Of a stretch of 64,000 nt of DNA, positions 1 through 12,400 are shown piece by piece. Both the position numbers and the translations under genes were made by a program. The notes beneath the pieces are model-generated. The model saw nothing but the letters and a program-made list of their open reading frames with translations, was not told the DNA's origin and did not search any database. Position 1 is the stretch's first letter. Each line of letters begins with the position of its first letter. The DNA lies in NCBI GenBank assembly GCA_013397865.1, contig VZTI01004092.1, positions 1,157,852 through 1,221,851 of the forward strand, in the 5' to 3' direction. This DNA is from Struthidea cinerea. Its lineage: Eukaryota > Chordata > Aves > Passeriformes > Corcoracidae.

Positions 1-363
1 CCCCGTTTGCTTCATTTGTTATTTGTTGTTTTATAATTTTCATTGTATAACAATGTTGAGGTTTCTAAAAGCCATACACCATATTCAGTGGAAATGAAAA
101 TTTAAGCTGTCTCATTTCTCTGAAATGAAACAACATGCTTTACCTAAGGTATAGATTTTGCACTCTGAATTTCAGGTAAATCATAATATTCCTTTTGAAT
201 TGACCCCAAATAATATTCTAATGGCTATAGGAACAAATAAATCAGTTATTCCTACTGCTCTACTCGTGACTTGTAGCAAGATTTATGAAGAGAAGGGACT
301 GATCTGCTGTCCCTGATCAGGCTTCTGATACACTGTATTGGTGCCACATGAGTCCTTGCTCAC
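1..363 (-). other. CACNA2D4 intron 19, partial
   Basis: AT-rich intronic sequence between exon 19 and the window edge. I see no exon, repeat or RNA gene in it. Confidence 0.7.
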
Positions 364-425
364 CTGAAGGGTGTGCCACTGATGTCCGTGAAGAAATAAT
401 CATTGGTGAGGAAGAGAACTCGTTT
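364..425 (-). CDS. CACNA2D4: CACNA2D4 exon 19 (last exon in window)
   Basis: 62 nt. It encodes KRVLFLTNDYFFTDISGTPF and ends with AG, two bases of a codon completed outside the window (Ser in relatives). Acceptor CTCTTATTTCAG, donor GTGAGC. The remaining half of the protein (rest of the Cache region, the delta segment and the membrane anchor) must lie to the left. Confidence 0.94.
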
Positions 426-3400
426 CTGAAATAAGAGGATGAGTAAGAGAGACCATCTGACAGACCATGGGCATGATGGTGGTGGGTACCTGGGATACGT
501 GTCCCCATGGCTCAGCAAAACCAACACCCCACACCCTGCTAGGGCTGGCTGGAGGCAGGGATGACTGCGCAGTATTCAGCACACCCAGCACCTTGGGACT
601 TTCAGGATCCAGGCAGCCACTCTATCTTTCCAATGAGGGCTTCAAATAAACCTTTCTTTGTTCTAGGGCTGCTGCACCGGCTGCAGGAAGGGGTGGGGGG
701 AAGCTGCCCTCCCTCTCGCCCCCTCCAGGCACAAGTGCTGGGGCCCTGCTGCTCTTCTGCTAGACACAGCAACCTTGACAGCTTTGCACATCATCATCAT
801 CATCTCCAGCAGGAGGGGGGCTCAGGGGCAGATAGGAAGGAGGGCTGGAGTTGAAGGAGAGGCAGAATGGCAAACCTACCCTCTGTGTGGGTGGGCAGCC
901 AGGGCCAAGTCTCCCCACTCCTGTGGGAAACGCTGATATTCCTGACATTTGCTTTCATGCCAAAGTGGGACAAAACATTAGCATATTCCAATTTTGTTTA
1001 AAAAAAATCAGTAAAAAAATTTTTACAGTTTCAGTTTGGAAAAAAAGTGCTGTTTCAAATCCAAGCCGTTTTGATTCGCATGCAAATATTTTTTTCAGAC
1101 TGACATTTCAACTGAAGACATTTCAGATTATTGAAAGCTGCTTCAGAACTTCATCTGTTTGCCAGACTGGCCTTTTCCTGTAGGAAAGTGTTGATTTCAG
1201 TGGAACTCTTTTCCAAAGGAGAAAAGTTTCTGGAAAGTTTCTATCCAAACCTTATGCCAGTATATGAACCCTAATATGTTTAAAATCCTAGACCCAGTCT
1301 GAGAACGAGGTGAGAGGATGTGTGTGGGAGACAGGGGAGTGAACACAGAAAACTCAGTGTTCCCCAGGGGAAATCGTGCCTGCTCTAACCTGCTCGAGCT
1401 GTGCAGCCCTGGAAGTGGAGCGAGGCATGAAGGGCTCCAGCTCCACAGTGTGCACCAAGTTGGTGCTCACTGGGCTGATGGGGGTGGGGGATGTCGTTAG
1501 GTGTGGTGGGCATTCGGGATATTGTTAGGTGAGGAGGTGGCAGGTGCCTTAACCCCTTTCCTCCTCTGTCTCCATGCATGGCCACTGTACTGCTGAACAA
1601 CAGGGTCTTCTGCTGTGCCGAGACCACACAGAATCACCGAGGTTGGAAAAGACCTCTGAGATCACCGAGCCCATCCTTTGACCTATCGCCACCTTGTCAA
1701 GCAGACCACAGCACTGAGTGCCACGTCCAGTCGCTTCTTGAACATCTCCAGGGATGGTGACTCCACCACCTCCCTGGGCAGTCCATTCCAATTTTTAAAC
1801 AACCCTTCCCATGAAGTTATTTCTCTCAATGTACAAGATCTTCCAAAGGGCTGTGATACCCCCAAAGAATATCCCTTGGTGGTGTTTTGGTGGCTGTGGG
1901 TGGTACAAAAGGTATTAACCCTCCCTTTTCTTGCCTGTCTGATCTGATGATGGAGGCAGGGAGGCATGGAAAAGACCTGGCCACTACTCTGAGACCCTTT
2001 CTTTTAGCAGGGCTTGTTCTGCTCATCCATTTTCCCCCTGACCTGCCCCTCTTCTGGTGTGTGCCCAGCCAGCCCCAAGATAGCTGAAGGTACCCTCACT
2101 TATCCATGGAATGGAAGGGAAGCAGAGGCACCCTTGAGCCAAGGGGGGCTGAGGATGATCAGGCAGGACTTTGCTACGTGTAGGTGCTAAAAAGCTAGAA
2201 GCAGAGAAGTTCTTCAGCCTTTTCTCAATACGCTGCGAGCAGACTGTCTTTCCTATGTAAACTATTTTAAACAAGGTCACAGTTCCATAAACTTCTTGCA
2301 CCTGCAGGCTGTTTTGCAAGATTGTTATGGCTTTGACTTTGAAAATATTATGGAATAGGTATCTTAGAACTTGGCCAATCCTCTCAAGGGGTGGATGGCC
2401 GAGGAACCAATTACCTATTGCCACTCAACACACTTTTTGTGATCTATCCTATATAGTAGTCAGAAAATTATTTAAAAAGAAGCTTCGGCTTCCACTTGTT
2501 CATGAGCCTGGACTCTGTGGCATTTTCTTTATGCGCCTCGGATGTAACAGCGACAGCTACATAGCAAGGATCAAGGGAGAAGAGCATGGGCGTGCTGGCA
2601 CAGTGACAGGACGGCTGACGGCCATCCCCTGCACCCTGGGAACACGAGGATTTCCAGACTGGATGCTGTGCTAGGCATCCAGGCCTGGCTATTGCCATTT
2701 CCAGAGGTTTGCCACAACTTCTACCCGTGTCCTCTCTCTTGTGCTTTCACAGTCACAGCCCTTCTGTACTCAAGCTGCAAGCAAAGGCCGTTCTGCCGCC
2801 AGATCTCCCTAACAACTGCCTCTTGTATTTGTTCCTTATTTTTTCCTCTCTCTCTCACTCCGTTCTCGATACCTTCCTGAAATCAATGTGGGCTATCGAC
2901 ATTTACACAGCTGACAGAATAATTTCTATCCTTCACTCAGGTCTTCTCTGCACAGTCTGGCCGCCTCATTCTCTGTTTCAAGGCTCTGTCAGCACTTTCT
3001 TTGTTTCGATGCTGCTCTGCTTCATCAGCTAGCAGAGTACAAGGGGGAATTACCAAGCTTCATGTCTGGTTTCCACTCCATGTGTATTCTGGTAATAGTA
3101 AAACTGTCACATACTCAGCCTCAGTCCCCTATTGTGCTTCCTAAGGTTCCAGAGCTGCAGAGTGAAACAAATAATACCTCTTTATCAAGGCTACTTTTTG
3201 TTATCTTCTTTTTCCCCTGGGTAGGGGAGCAGAAGGATGTCTCTAAAATATTGAACTACAAAGATATCATTGGATGACTCAGAAGAAGTGTTACTGAGGG
3301 TGCACAGAGACAAAGAGGTTAAACTAGCAAAATAAGCAATCTAGACCTACAAAGCACAGATCTTGCTTTAAAACCTTGATTACTTTTCTGACAGAATAAC

Positions 3401-6400
3401 TAAGGTAATGGATGAAGGAAATAAAGGACGTGCAATATATCTGGGTTTATATAAAGTACTTGAAACAGCTTCTCATGAACTTTTATTCCAAAGAATCGGT
3501 TAAAGTGGGCTTAAATAAGATATGGAGGGAGAACCAGCTGCAGCACTGTAAACAAAAAGAAACAGTAAACAACAGGCCATCAAGGGAAAAAAATCTAATG
3601 GGAGGAACAGACTCTGCCTTAGCAGCCCTTCTGTACAGGGATCAATCTGTAAGACAAAATAGAACAACATTTCTCTGCATACTGAAAAAAGTGTCTCAAC
3701 AGCCCTTAAAATTAGAAAGGCTGGATGAAAAGGAGAAAGGGGTTTCATGTGGAAAAATGGCAACTGGAAAAAATAGCTAAGAAACACAGAAGTGAGGGCG
3801 GCAGTTCCAGCGCAGCTGTGGGAGGGAGAAAAAACTGAAGGGACAGCAGAGAGGAGACTGGGGGCTCCCTGTTCAGAAATACTCTATTGCAGAGAATAGC
3901 TGCTTTGTACAGAGCAACAGGGAAACAGGCACATGATTCAGCGAAGCCCTGGTACTTGTGCACCAGCAATGACAGAAGAGTCAACAAGAGCAATCATAAT
4001 ATCTGAGAAGTGTGCAAATATTTCAAATGCAGATGTTGGCAAAGCCCAGGAGAAGAAAGGCAAAGCCATTGACGGGTACCTGAGCGTTGCGAACACCAAG
4101 AAAAGAGAGAAAAAATTTAGTGACAAGATCTAGCAGGACAACCACTCAGAGGAAACAGAGGGGTGTCTTCATTAGGAAATGGCACCATTTCAGCAGTGGC
4201 TGTGAGAATTTGGTTTGTTGGAATTGGTGCTGACTGTGGCTTAGCATGGGAGCAGTTCAGCCAGCCTTTCTCTATACAGGATGGAAAATTTTCCTGAAAT
4301 ATGGAAGACTTCTGGGCAGTGTAACTTGCAGGACTCTGGAATACTTCCTAACAGGAAATGATGAAAGCCAAAATCTTTGAGAGAGTTAAATAAACGTGAA
4401 TGAAAAAGTACCAGTGAACATAAACGTACAAGATAATTTTGCACTGATTCCAAAGGAAGATGTATAACCCTGCCCTAGAGCTGGTAGGGAGTGTTCAAAA
4501 GTCTCCATTTCACTAAGGCTTTTCATCAAACATCTGCAAATATTTGCATAGAAATTTAATCCTGGACCTGGATAAAGGGAATCACGTTCTGACGAAGTGA
4601 GGGACAAAGTTTTCATGAGTGGTTTTGGGTAGGGAAAGAGGGTGGCAAAATGGTCTCCAAATCTCATTCTAAGTCAATTCAGCATTCTCTTGAATATTGA
4701 ACTCTTGAAGATCTCTAATTCATTTCACAGCCCTATGAACAATGAACAACATGCTTTTTGGCTTTGCCTGGACAAAGTAGGGAGCTGAGAGACATTTCCA
4801 ATGCCCTTCCAGGAGCAGAATATTGGTAGGTGTAATGAGCACTTCTAATGATGCTCTCTTGTATGTCTTTAGCACATGCGTTATAGATGTGGTGAAACAA
4901 TAAAATCCTCACACTCAGGAATGCTGAACGTTAAAAACCACATCCTTTGTGGTTTTCCAGCATCTGCCTCCCATCCACTCCCCTGTGTGACCTGAACAGA
5001 AGGATAATTGCTTACCCCTTTGTCCACGGGGACCTTCACATCCATAGAGAGGTAGCCTGTTTCCCCATTGATCATAGCAGTTCTCAGCTGCAGAGGTGAA
5101 TAAGTTTGGTATTAGTGTCTCCAGGCAGGGCAGAGCAGGAATTAACAGAGCCACTTGTCATTAACGCACAGGGGCTGGCAGAAAGAATCACTGTTGGTTC
5201 CCTCTCCTCCCCAGCTCTGTCTTGCTTCTTTTAAACAGAGAACCTGTTTGCAGTGATCAGAATCCTTGTACAGTCTGATAAGCGATAAAGAATAGTTATA
5301 GTTTATCCTGAAAGCTCATTGATAATGTCTTTTTAGCAAAAAGAAAGGATCTGGAATCTATGAAATTGCCAGTCCCAGTTAGAGACTTCACTGTTTGGCA
5401 GCCAGAAATTCATTAGCACAGTGCTTCGAGAGCCTGGAAGAGGAGAAAACTGAGAAACCCACTAACTCCCCCAGACTGAATCCAAAGCTCTTTGACATTT
5501 TTAAAACTGATTTATAAATTACAGGCTATATTCAGCACCACTTCTGAGGTGCAGCAAAGCAGCTGTTTAGCACAGCAAAGCAAGACTGTGTGAGAGCACG
5601 GTAGGCAGTGAGAAGACCACTTTATTCAATCCAGGTTCCAAAGGTAAAATGTAATTTTCACAGTGACTCCCAGCCTCTTGCAAGAAAGATCCAGGAAATT
5701 TTTCCACAAATACAGAGGCTTTGACTTCAGGTCCAGCCTGCCAGAGCATATCAAGTCTATTGCTTCAGGCTGGATAGAAAAAAATAGGTGGGAAGTAACT
5801 TACTCATTCACAAATTGTTTCCTTACTTCCAGAGACAGGCCCCCATTCAGGTGCTAGCCAGTCTCAACTGCACTGGCTTTACAAGGCCACAGTTTTGTTT
5901 ATTATGGCTGTTTGATGTGGGTTATTTACAGACCTAGAGTATGAAGCTCACGTTTCCCAAGGCCCGCATCTTGGAAATGAAAACACTGACTGGTACTATT
6001 ACTCCTTTTTGGCTAAGAGTGTTTGACCTCCTTCCAGAGCCTCAGCATACTCTCTGTTCTGGTCTGACAGCCTGCAAGATTTGCTGTGGCTTCTGGGTTT
6101 AGAATCAGAGAATATCCTGAATTGGAAACAAGGATTATCAAGTCCAGCTCCTGGCCCTGCACAGCACCATCCCCAAGAGTCACACCATGTGCCCGAGAGC
6201 GTTATCCAAACGCTTCCCGAGCTCTGTCGGGCTGGTGCTGTGCCCGCTGCCCTGGGGAGCCTGTTCCAGTGCCCAGCCACCCTCTGGGGGAAAAACCTTT
6301 TCCTGATACCCAACCTAAGCCTCCCCTGGCACAGCTTCAGGCCATTCCCTCGGGTCCTGTCGCTGGTCACCGCAGAGAGGAGATCAGTGCCTGCCCCTCC

Positions 6401-9400
6401 TCTTCCCCTCTCAGGGAAGCTGTAACTGCAGTGAGGTCTCTCCTCAGCCTCCTCCAGGCTGAACAGACCAAGAGACCTCAGCCACTCCTTGTATAGCTTC
6501 CCCATCAGACTGTGGCCCTTTTTACCCTCACACTGAATATCCCTGTGCTGCTTTCCAGGCAAGCCCAAACCCTTGCTGCTGCCTGGCTGCAGGTAGCACC
6601 ACTGTGCATCAGTTGGCATTTTCCAGGCAATGCCATCTTCCCTCCCCTGGATTTCTTTTTAGCAGCTGGCTGTATTACACATCATTAGCACTTGGGCATA
6701 TTTTTCCAGCCTGAATGTGCTGCTTACCAGTGTTGCTGAGATTATACTGCAACTGATGTTGAGTCTGTCATTGATCTAATACCATAGCTACAAATCTGAG
6801 TGTTGAAATGTTGGCAGCTTTCTGCTGCAGTGGGTGTATCTTGAGAGTCTCTAGACTTGCTGAAGTCACACTGCAGATATCACTCGCGTCACTGAATGTC
6901 TCTGCACCCTCAGTGACTGCAACCTTTCTTTCTTCTGGAAGATGCAGCACAGGAACACAAAGTGGCTTTTGTTTTTCATGCTGGTTTCATGACTTTTTTT
7001 TCCCCCTGGATAGTTTTACTCTGGTTGCCTATAGAACCTTACACTCGGTATCGTATTTGCATTCAGGTATCAGTGTTAGCTGGTCAGATAGGAACCCGCT
7101 AGCCAAATAAATATGAGAGCAAGGCAAATTTCTTTCATTTTCTGGATTTTCTTCTTTTTTTAAAATAGCAAACTAGGCAAAGAGGAACAGCTCTAAAAGT
7201 GGCTCCAGTGAGAGAGAAAACTACAGTGGGAGCAAAGTCCTGTAAGAGATCAGTGAGCCTACACAAAGCTGCTGGCAACTTGCATCTTGATAGTTCCACT
7301 GCATGTAAGACCTCTTTATTTTTGTCTTGCTTTCCACGTTGCACAGCCAGTTCTGCTGTGTTCCCTTCCTCAATTTGCCACTCTTCCACTTCCCAAGTTT
7401 CTTTGATGTTGCCTTTCTACTTGGCCTATGCTAGTGGCAGTAGCTGCTTTGATCCTCTTGCTGCTCTGTTTGTCCTACCTGTGTAAGTGGATATCTGTGG
7501 CATCAGATCCATTTATCTCAGCAGTCTCCCCTGTAATCCAGAAGCATGTGTCTCACAGCTAATTCTATCTTACTCCAAATTCAGTTCTTATCTTAGTAAT
7601 TTAAGTATCTATTTCCTCCTAGTTCCAAGTAAAATAAAACCAGCCACAGAGGAACCTCTCTGTATCCTCATTTTATCTGGGTTCCTAGATGTGCAAAGCA
7701 GCAATGTGCAGCTGTTAAAGGTGCATGCTGTTTCTTCTTTATCACTTTTTAATAATTTTGCTCTAAAGACAGTAAAGAAGGGGTATTTTTATCTTTTTCC
7801 TCTGGTCAGTTATTGTTTTCAGTGCCTCCACACCTGTGCAATAAGGTGGTTTCTGGTCAGTTATTGTTTTTAGTGCCTCCACACCTGTGCAATAAGGTGG
7901 TTTCTGGTCAGTTATTGTTTTTAGTGCCTCCACACCTGTGCAATAAGGTGGTTTCTGGTCAGTTATTGTTTTTAGTGCCTCCACACCTGTGCAATAAGGT
8001 GGTTTCTGGTCAGTTATTGTTTTCAGTGCCTCCACACCTGTGCAATAAGGTGGTTTCTGGTCAGTTATTGCTTTCAGTGCCTCCACACCTGTGCAATAAG
8101 GTGGTTTCTGGATTTTTTCCCCCCCAAGTGTCTAAGTCCTTTATCCTCTGTGTCCATTATTAACAGCGACTGCAAGCTTTAGTCTCTTGATGAATGCACT
8201 TTCTTCCTTGTTGCAGGTCTCGTTAGTTGAGTGGCTTCAGCTGCATCTCACATCCTGCAAGGATGGGTGACATCACAGGACACTGCCACACTCCTCAGCT
8301 ACTCGGGCTTTGTATTAAGGCAGCATCAGGGCCTTGTACACACAGACTGGCTCTCCCTGGAGCATCCTCCAAAGCGCTCTCTTCCTCCTCCCAGCACTTC
8401 TCCTTCGTTCCACAAGAAGGAAGACTCATACTGGGAAGGATGACAAGCACTTGGTAGGGGAGCTTCATGCTTTGTCCTCTTGTAGACCACCCGTCTCTTA
8501 GCCAGAGCCAGTCAGGCACAGAAAAACACCAGGAGTGCCCATTGCTCCCCCAGACCTTCCATGTGGGCACACAAAGTAGCAGAAAGAAGGTGCTACAAAA
8601 AAGGCTAAATCCACTTTCTGATACTCACTATTTCATCCCGGTCTTCCCACTCCACTTCTGAGAGATCTACGCTGTTGTAGTTCGGCTTAGGCTTCAGTTT
8701 CTTTCCTTCTTTATACTGGCATTTAAAAAAAAAAAAAAAAAAAAAGAAAGAAAAATACTCAAGTAAACGGCTAGATAACTTCCTAAATTAACCCTTTAAG
8801 AACTGGTGCGTAATTTGAAAAATAGGGGTGTCTCATTTATTCTCTGACTAGGAAGGCAGCGTTTGTGAAAGTGTCTTCTTGGTCCCACGTCATGCATTTC
8901 TGTACGCAGGCTGCGAGGGGCTAGGGGAGTTCGAGTGGGACAGGCTGCTCCAGGAGCAAGGGACAGACAGGAGCACAGCTGAACTTGCGGGTGAAGGCTG
9001 TGGCCTTCTCCTAAACAGATCAGTACAACACATTTGCCTGCAGGAAATCAGGTTTTTCCCTGCAGCTAAGAGTATAATCCCATTAACATTATAATGCCAG
9101 CAGGAGATCTTTTCTGATGGGAGTCAGGCTTTGACTCCACTGACGGGAGACTTCTCACCTAGAGCTAATTGACGCAAGAGGGCTATTCCACTGATCTCCG
9201 GGGTGAGGGAAAAGGCGTGAATGGGACGAGGAGAGGCCAATTTGCGGTGGAAGGATAAAGCAGCGCCCTCGCCTAGCTCTGCCTTGCCCCGCCCGGGAAA
9301 CACGGCGTGTCCCTTCTCTTCACCCGCTGAAGTAGCTCCCCGTGCCTGTGGTCTCCCTGTGCACAGCTGCCTTTTTGAAGACAGCTGCTGTGAAGCCCCG

Positions 9401-12400
9401 TGGTGGTGACCACAGTAGTGCTTCCAGCTGTGTGCAGGTGGGTTTGTGCTGACCAGCACGCCTCTGAAATGTAAAATCATTTCTGATGATGTAATATAAA
9501 ATCATTTTGATGCCTGGGCATCTCAGCAACGAGGCCAGCTGGCCCTTGGGTGCCTGTGTGTCAGAGGCTGGTGGCCTTCACAGCTCAAAAACCCCAAAGA
9601 AATCAGAAGCAGCCCTGAAAGTCACTGTTCTCAAGTCAGCAAAGGCTCTCAGATCCTCAGCTCTACGTACCAAAGGACGGAGGTCTGGGTGTGAAAGGAT
9701 GTAGCCGTTGTTGGTGTTCAGGAAGGCGTATCCATGGACACCCAGCTGGAGAAAGAGGCAACAGAATAATCAGTGCTTTAGCTACAAACACTGCTGTGGA
9801 ATGGGCACTGCCAATATTGAGAAATATTTTCCTTATAAAGGTATTGACCAGCAGAAAATAGAATCCATCCCAGAGCAGGTATCTGTCTGCTCTGTCTGTG
9901 CTTGGATGCACACAAGGATGTGCAGGTAGTAGGTTTGTGTGCACATTCAGAAAAATATGCCCTCCTAGAGTCTGATTGTCATCGTGGACACTTACTGCCC
10001 AGAGGCAGACTGAGCTCTCCAGAGCAGGCACAGCAGAGCTGCACAGGGAACAGGCAGTGATGGGGAACGTTGCAAACAGCACAGAAACAGCGGTGACAGC
10101 TCTGTGCGCCCATCACTGCACCGCAGAGCAGTGAATGAACAAGTGAGGATGAATCTCACAGATGGCTTCCCTGGAAACCTGGTCAGCCTTCAGAGGAGCT
10201 CTGCATTATGTTTCAGTGTTGGCAAGACCAGGCCTACCCCAGGCCAACTGTACAAGCCTGTAGTCTGAAAATGCTGTTTAAGGAATAGCATAATCTAACA
10301 AGAGCAGACACTGGCTGACCTGATCTGCAAGCGATTTCCGACAGAGCAATTACTCAGCTCAAGCCCATACATAATGCAAGTTCCAGCTACACCCTGAGTT
10401 GCTAAGAACCTGCAGAGAGCCTGTGCTTGCCAAAACAAGAGGTGTCTCAAGGAAAACAACAATGGATAAGGTTTCTATCTTCAGTAAAAAAAAGCTGCAC
10501 CTTTATTTTCCTATAGAGACAGTCCTGGAGGGATTACAGTAGGGAAGAGAGGAGGTAAGTCATTTACAATCTGTCTGTGCATTTAGGGAATCAATCCTGT
10601 ATTTCACACATCCCAGACCAAAACTTTGGACTGTCTCTATGTGAAGCAGTTTTTTGAAAAGCACACTTGGCTTAACTCGGTGTGGCAAGAATGAAACCAA
10701 GACACTGGATCAGCAAATTTCTTTTTTGGCCCGTTAAATCTGAAATTTCCCAGCCCAGTAAAAGCACAATCATTAATATACAAGCTCCAGAGGGCTGGAA
10801 CTCTGGAACTGGTCCTTTTGGAACCCATATGCCAGGGAATTGAAGTTGAGGATCCCATGTTACCAAACTGGTCTGGAGCTGGAAGAGTTTCTGAGAAGAT
10901 GTGTCCTGCCTCTGACAAAAGGAAATCCAAATTTTTTTCCCCTCCTTTCCTGGCACTGCTTGGAGGAAAGGATAGTGACCCTCCTTAGCCCAGAAGGAAA
11001 ATTATTGTGTATCTGTCCTTTGAGTTACAGGGAGAAAGGAAGATGAAAAGGCATTATTCTTATACAGACCAAAAATCATATAAGAATTGGCCCAGACCAG
11101 CCAGCTTTGCATGCCGAGTGCAGGCACCCTGACACGCACAGTTCCAGGGCTGTCCGAAGGATCATTTCCTGCAGCTGCCTGTTAATGGTCTGCCCGGCAT
11201 CCATGTCTGGAAGCGCCGCAGAAATTCACAGCTTCTGACAGCCCTTTCAGTCCTGTGAGCCTTCAGCAATCAGATTCTGGACAACTGCCTCACTGGTAGT
11301 AGTTGTCTGATAGTTATTTAAGAGAAAACTTGAAATGTTGGCTCAAATGGCCAGATTTCATGGTGGTCCTTGGACGTGCTTGTTGTCTCCTGGTGTGCAG
11401 CCTGACTGAGCAAAGGGTCACTGCATGGAATTTACAGCAGAAACCAAACCAAACAGTGCATCTCTGGGGGAATTTCCTATGGATGAACGTTTTTTTTTAA
11501 GATACACTGAACGTAGAGCTAATGGAAAGTTTTTTGACTAACAATTCTGGAGAGAAAATAGTCTATCCAGGTACAGCACAAAGCAAGTGAGAGCCAACTT
11601 TCTGTACGCTGTCCTGCCAAGAAACCATCATGCTGATCTGGAGAAAGGAACCTCTAGGCATGACAAGAGAGTTGGCTCTCCACAATCCATTCAGCCCTCG
11701 GTTTTTCTGCTAAGAATATTGACAGTGAAACGAGTACATTTTTTGCCAGCTGGCATGGCAACTCTTGTCCACTGGGAATTGGATATAAAACTTTAATTCT
11801 TCTAAGGCTGTCATCTCTGAGGGATCTAGGTTGGTGACCATCAGCACGCAAAGGTTCTACGACCTTTTGCCAACCTGCTGGATCACGCAGTCCTTGTTTT
11901 CCTGAAGCAGCCTAAAAGCTTGTAATAGTGAATGATTTCAGATGTGCTGTACAGAAACCACACACCACTACACCGAACAACTCTTCCTTTATGCTCATAT
12001 GTAGTTTTTCCTACAGAGCAGAGAAATGATTTTTCAGCCACGCCCATGGAAGTATGAGTAGTGACTTTGCTGTGCAAAGGAGCAAACGGAATTATCTCAG
12101 TCTTACCTTATACCGTGGAGCAAGTTTTAACAACTCCCTCAGTGGTACATCAGAGCCCACCACACCCAGAAGAATGCCATGGGATCGCTTTAAAACAAAG
12201 GAGAATCCATTTTCAGAAGCAAGACCTGGGTAGCTTTCTACCTGAAAACACATTATTGTCTCCCTAGCAGTCTCTCACCTGTCCCCTCTAGGCTTGTGAG
12301 GATGTGTTTATTCAAAACCAATTAACATACTTCAAAAGTCCAAAGAGGTTATTCCAGTGTTTATGCAGAGGAGTATTTCTACACAACACTAGTCAGTATT

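Larger units (their letters stand above)
426..5015 (-). other. CACNA2D4 intron 18
   Basis: 4.6-kb intron. It carries a short CAT-repeat tract near 788-803, a CR1 3' fragment (1622-1840), a solo LTR (2179-2555) and a decayed CR1 reverse transcriptase fragment (about 3395-3640). The rest shows no recognisable element. Confidence 0.75.
5088..8628 (-). other. CACNA2D4 intron 17
   Basis: 3.5-kb intron containing a long CR1 fragment (about 6098-6625) and the 6 x 51-bp minisatellite at 7801-8106. Otherwise unremarkable. Confidence 0.75.

Noticed and set aside
5999..6619. 206-codon minus ORF
   Set aside because: Coincides with CR1 3' untranslated sequence.
7763..8163. Repeat proteins of 107 and 116 codons with 17-residue units on both strands
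   Set aside because: A consequence of a 51-bp tandem repeat being divisible by three; no start, splice or family evidence.
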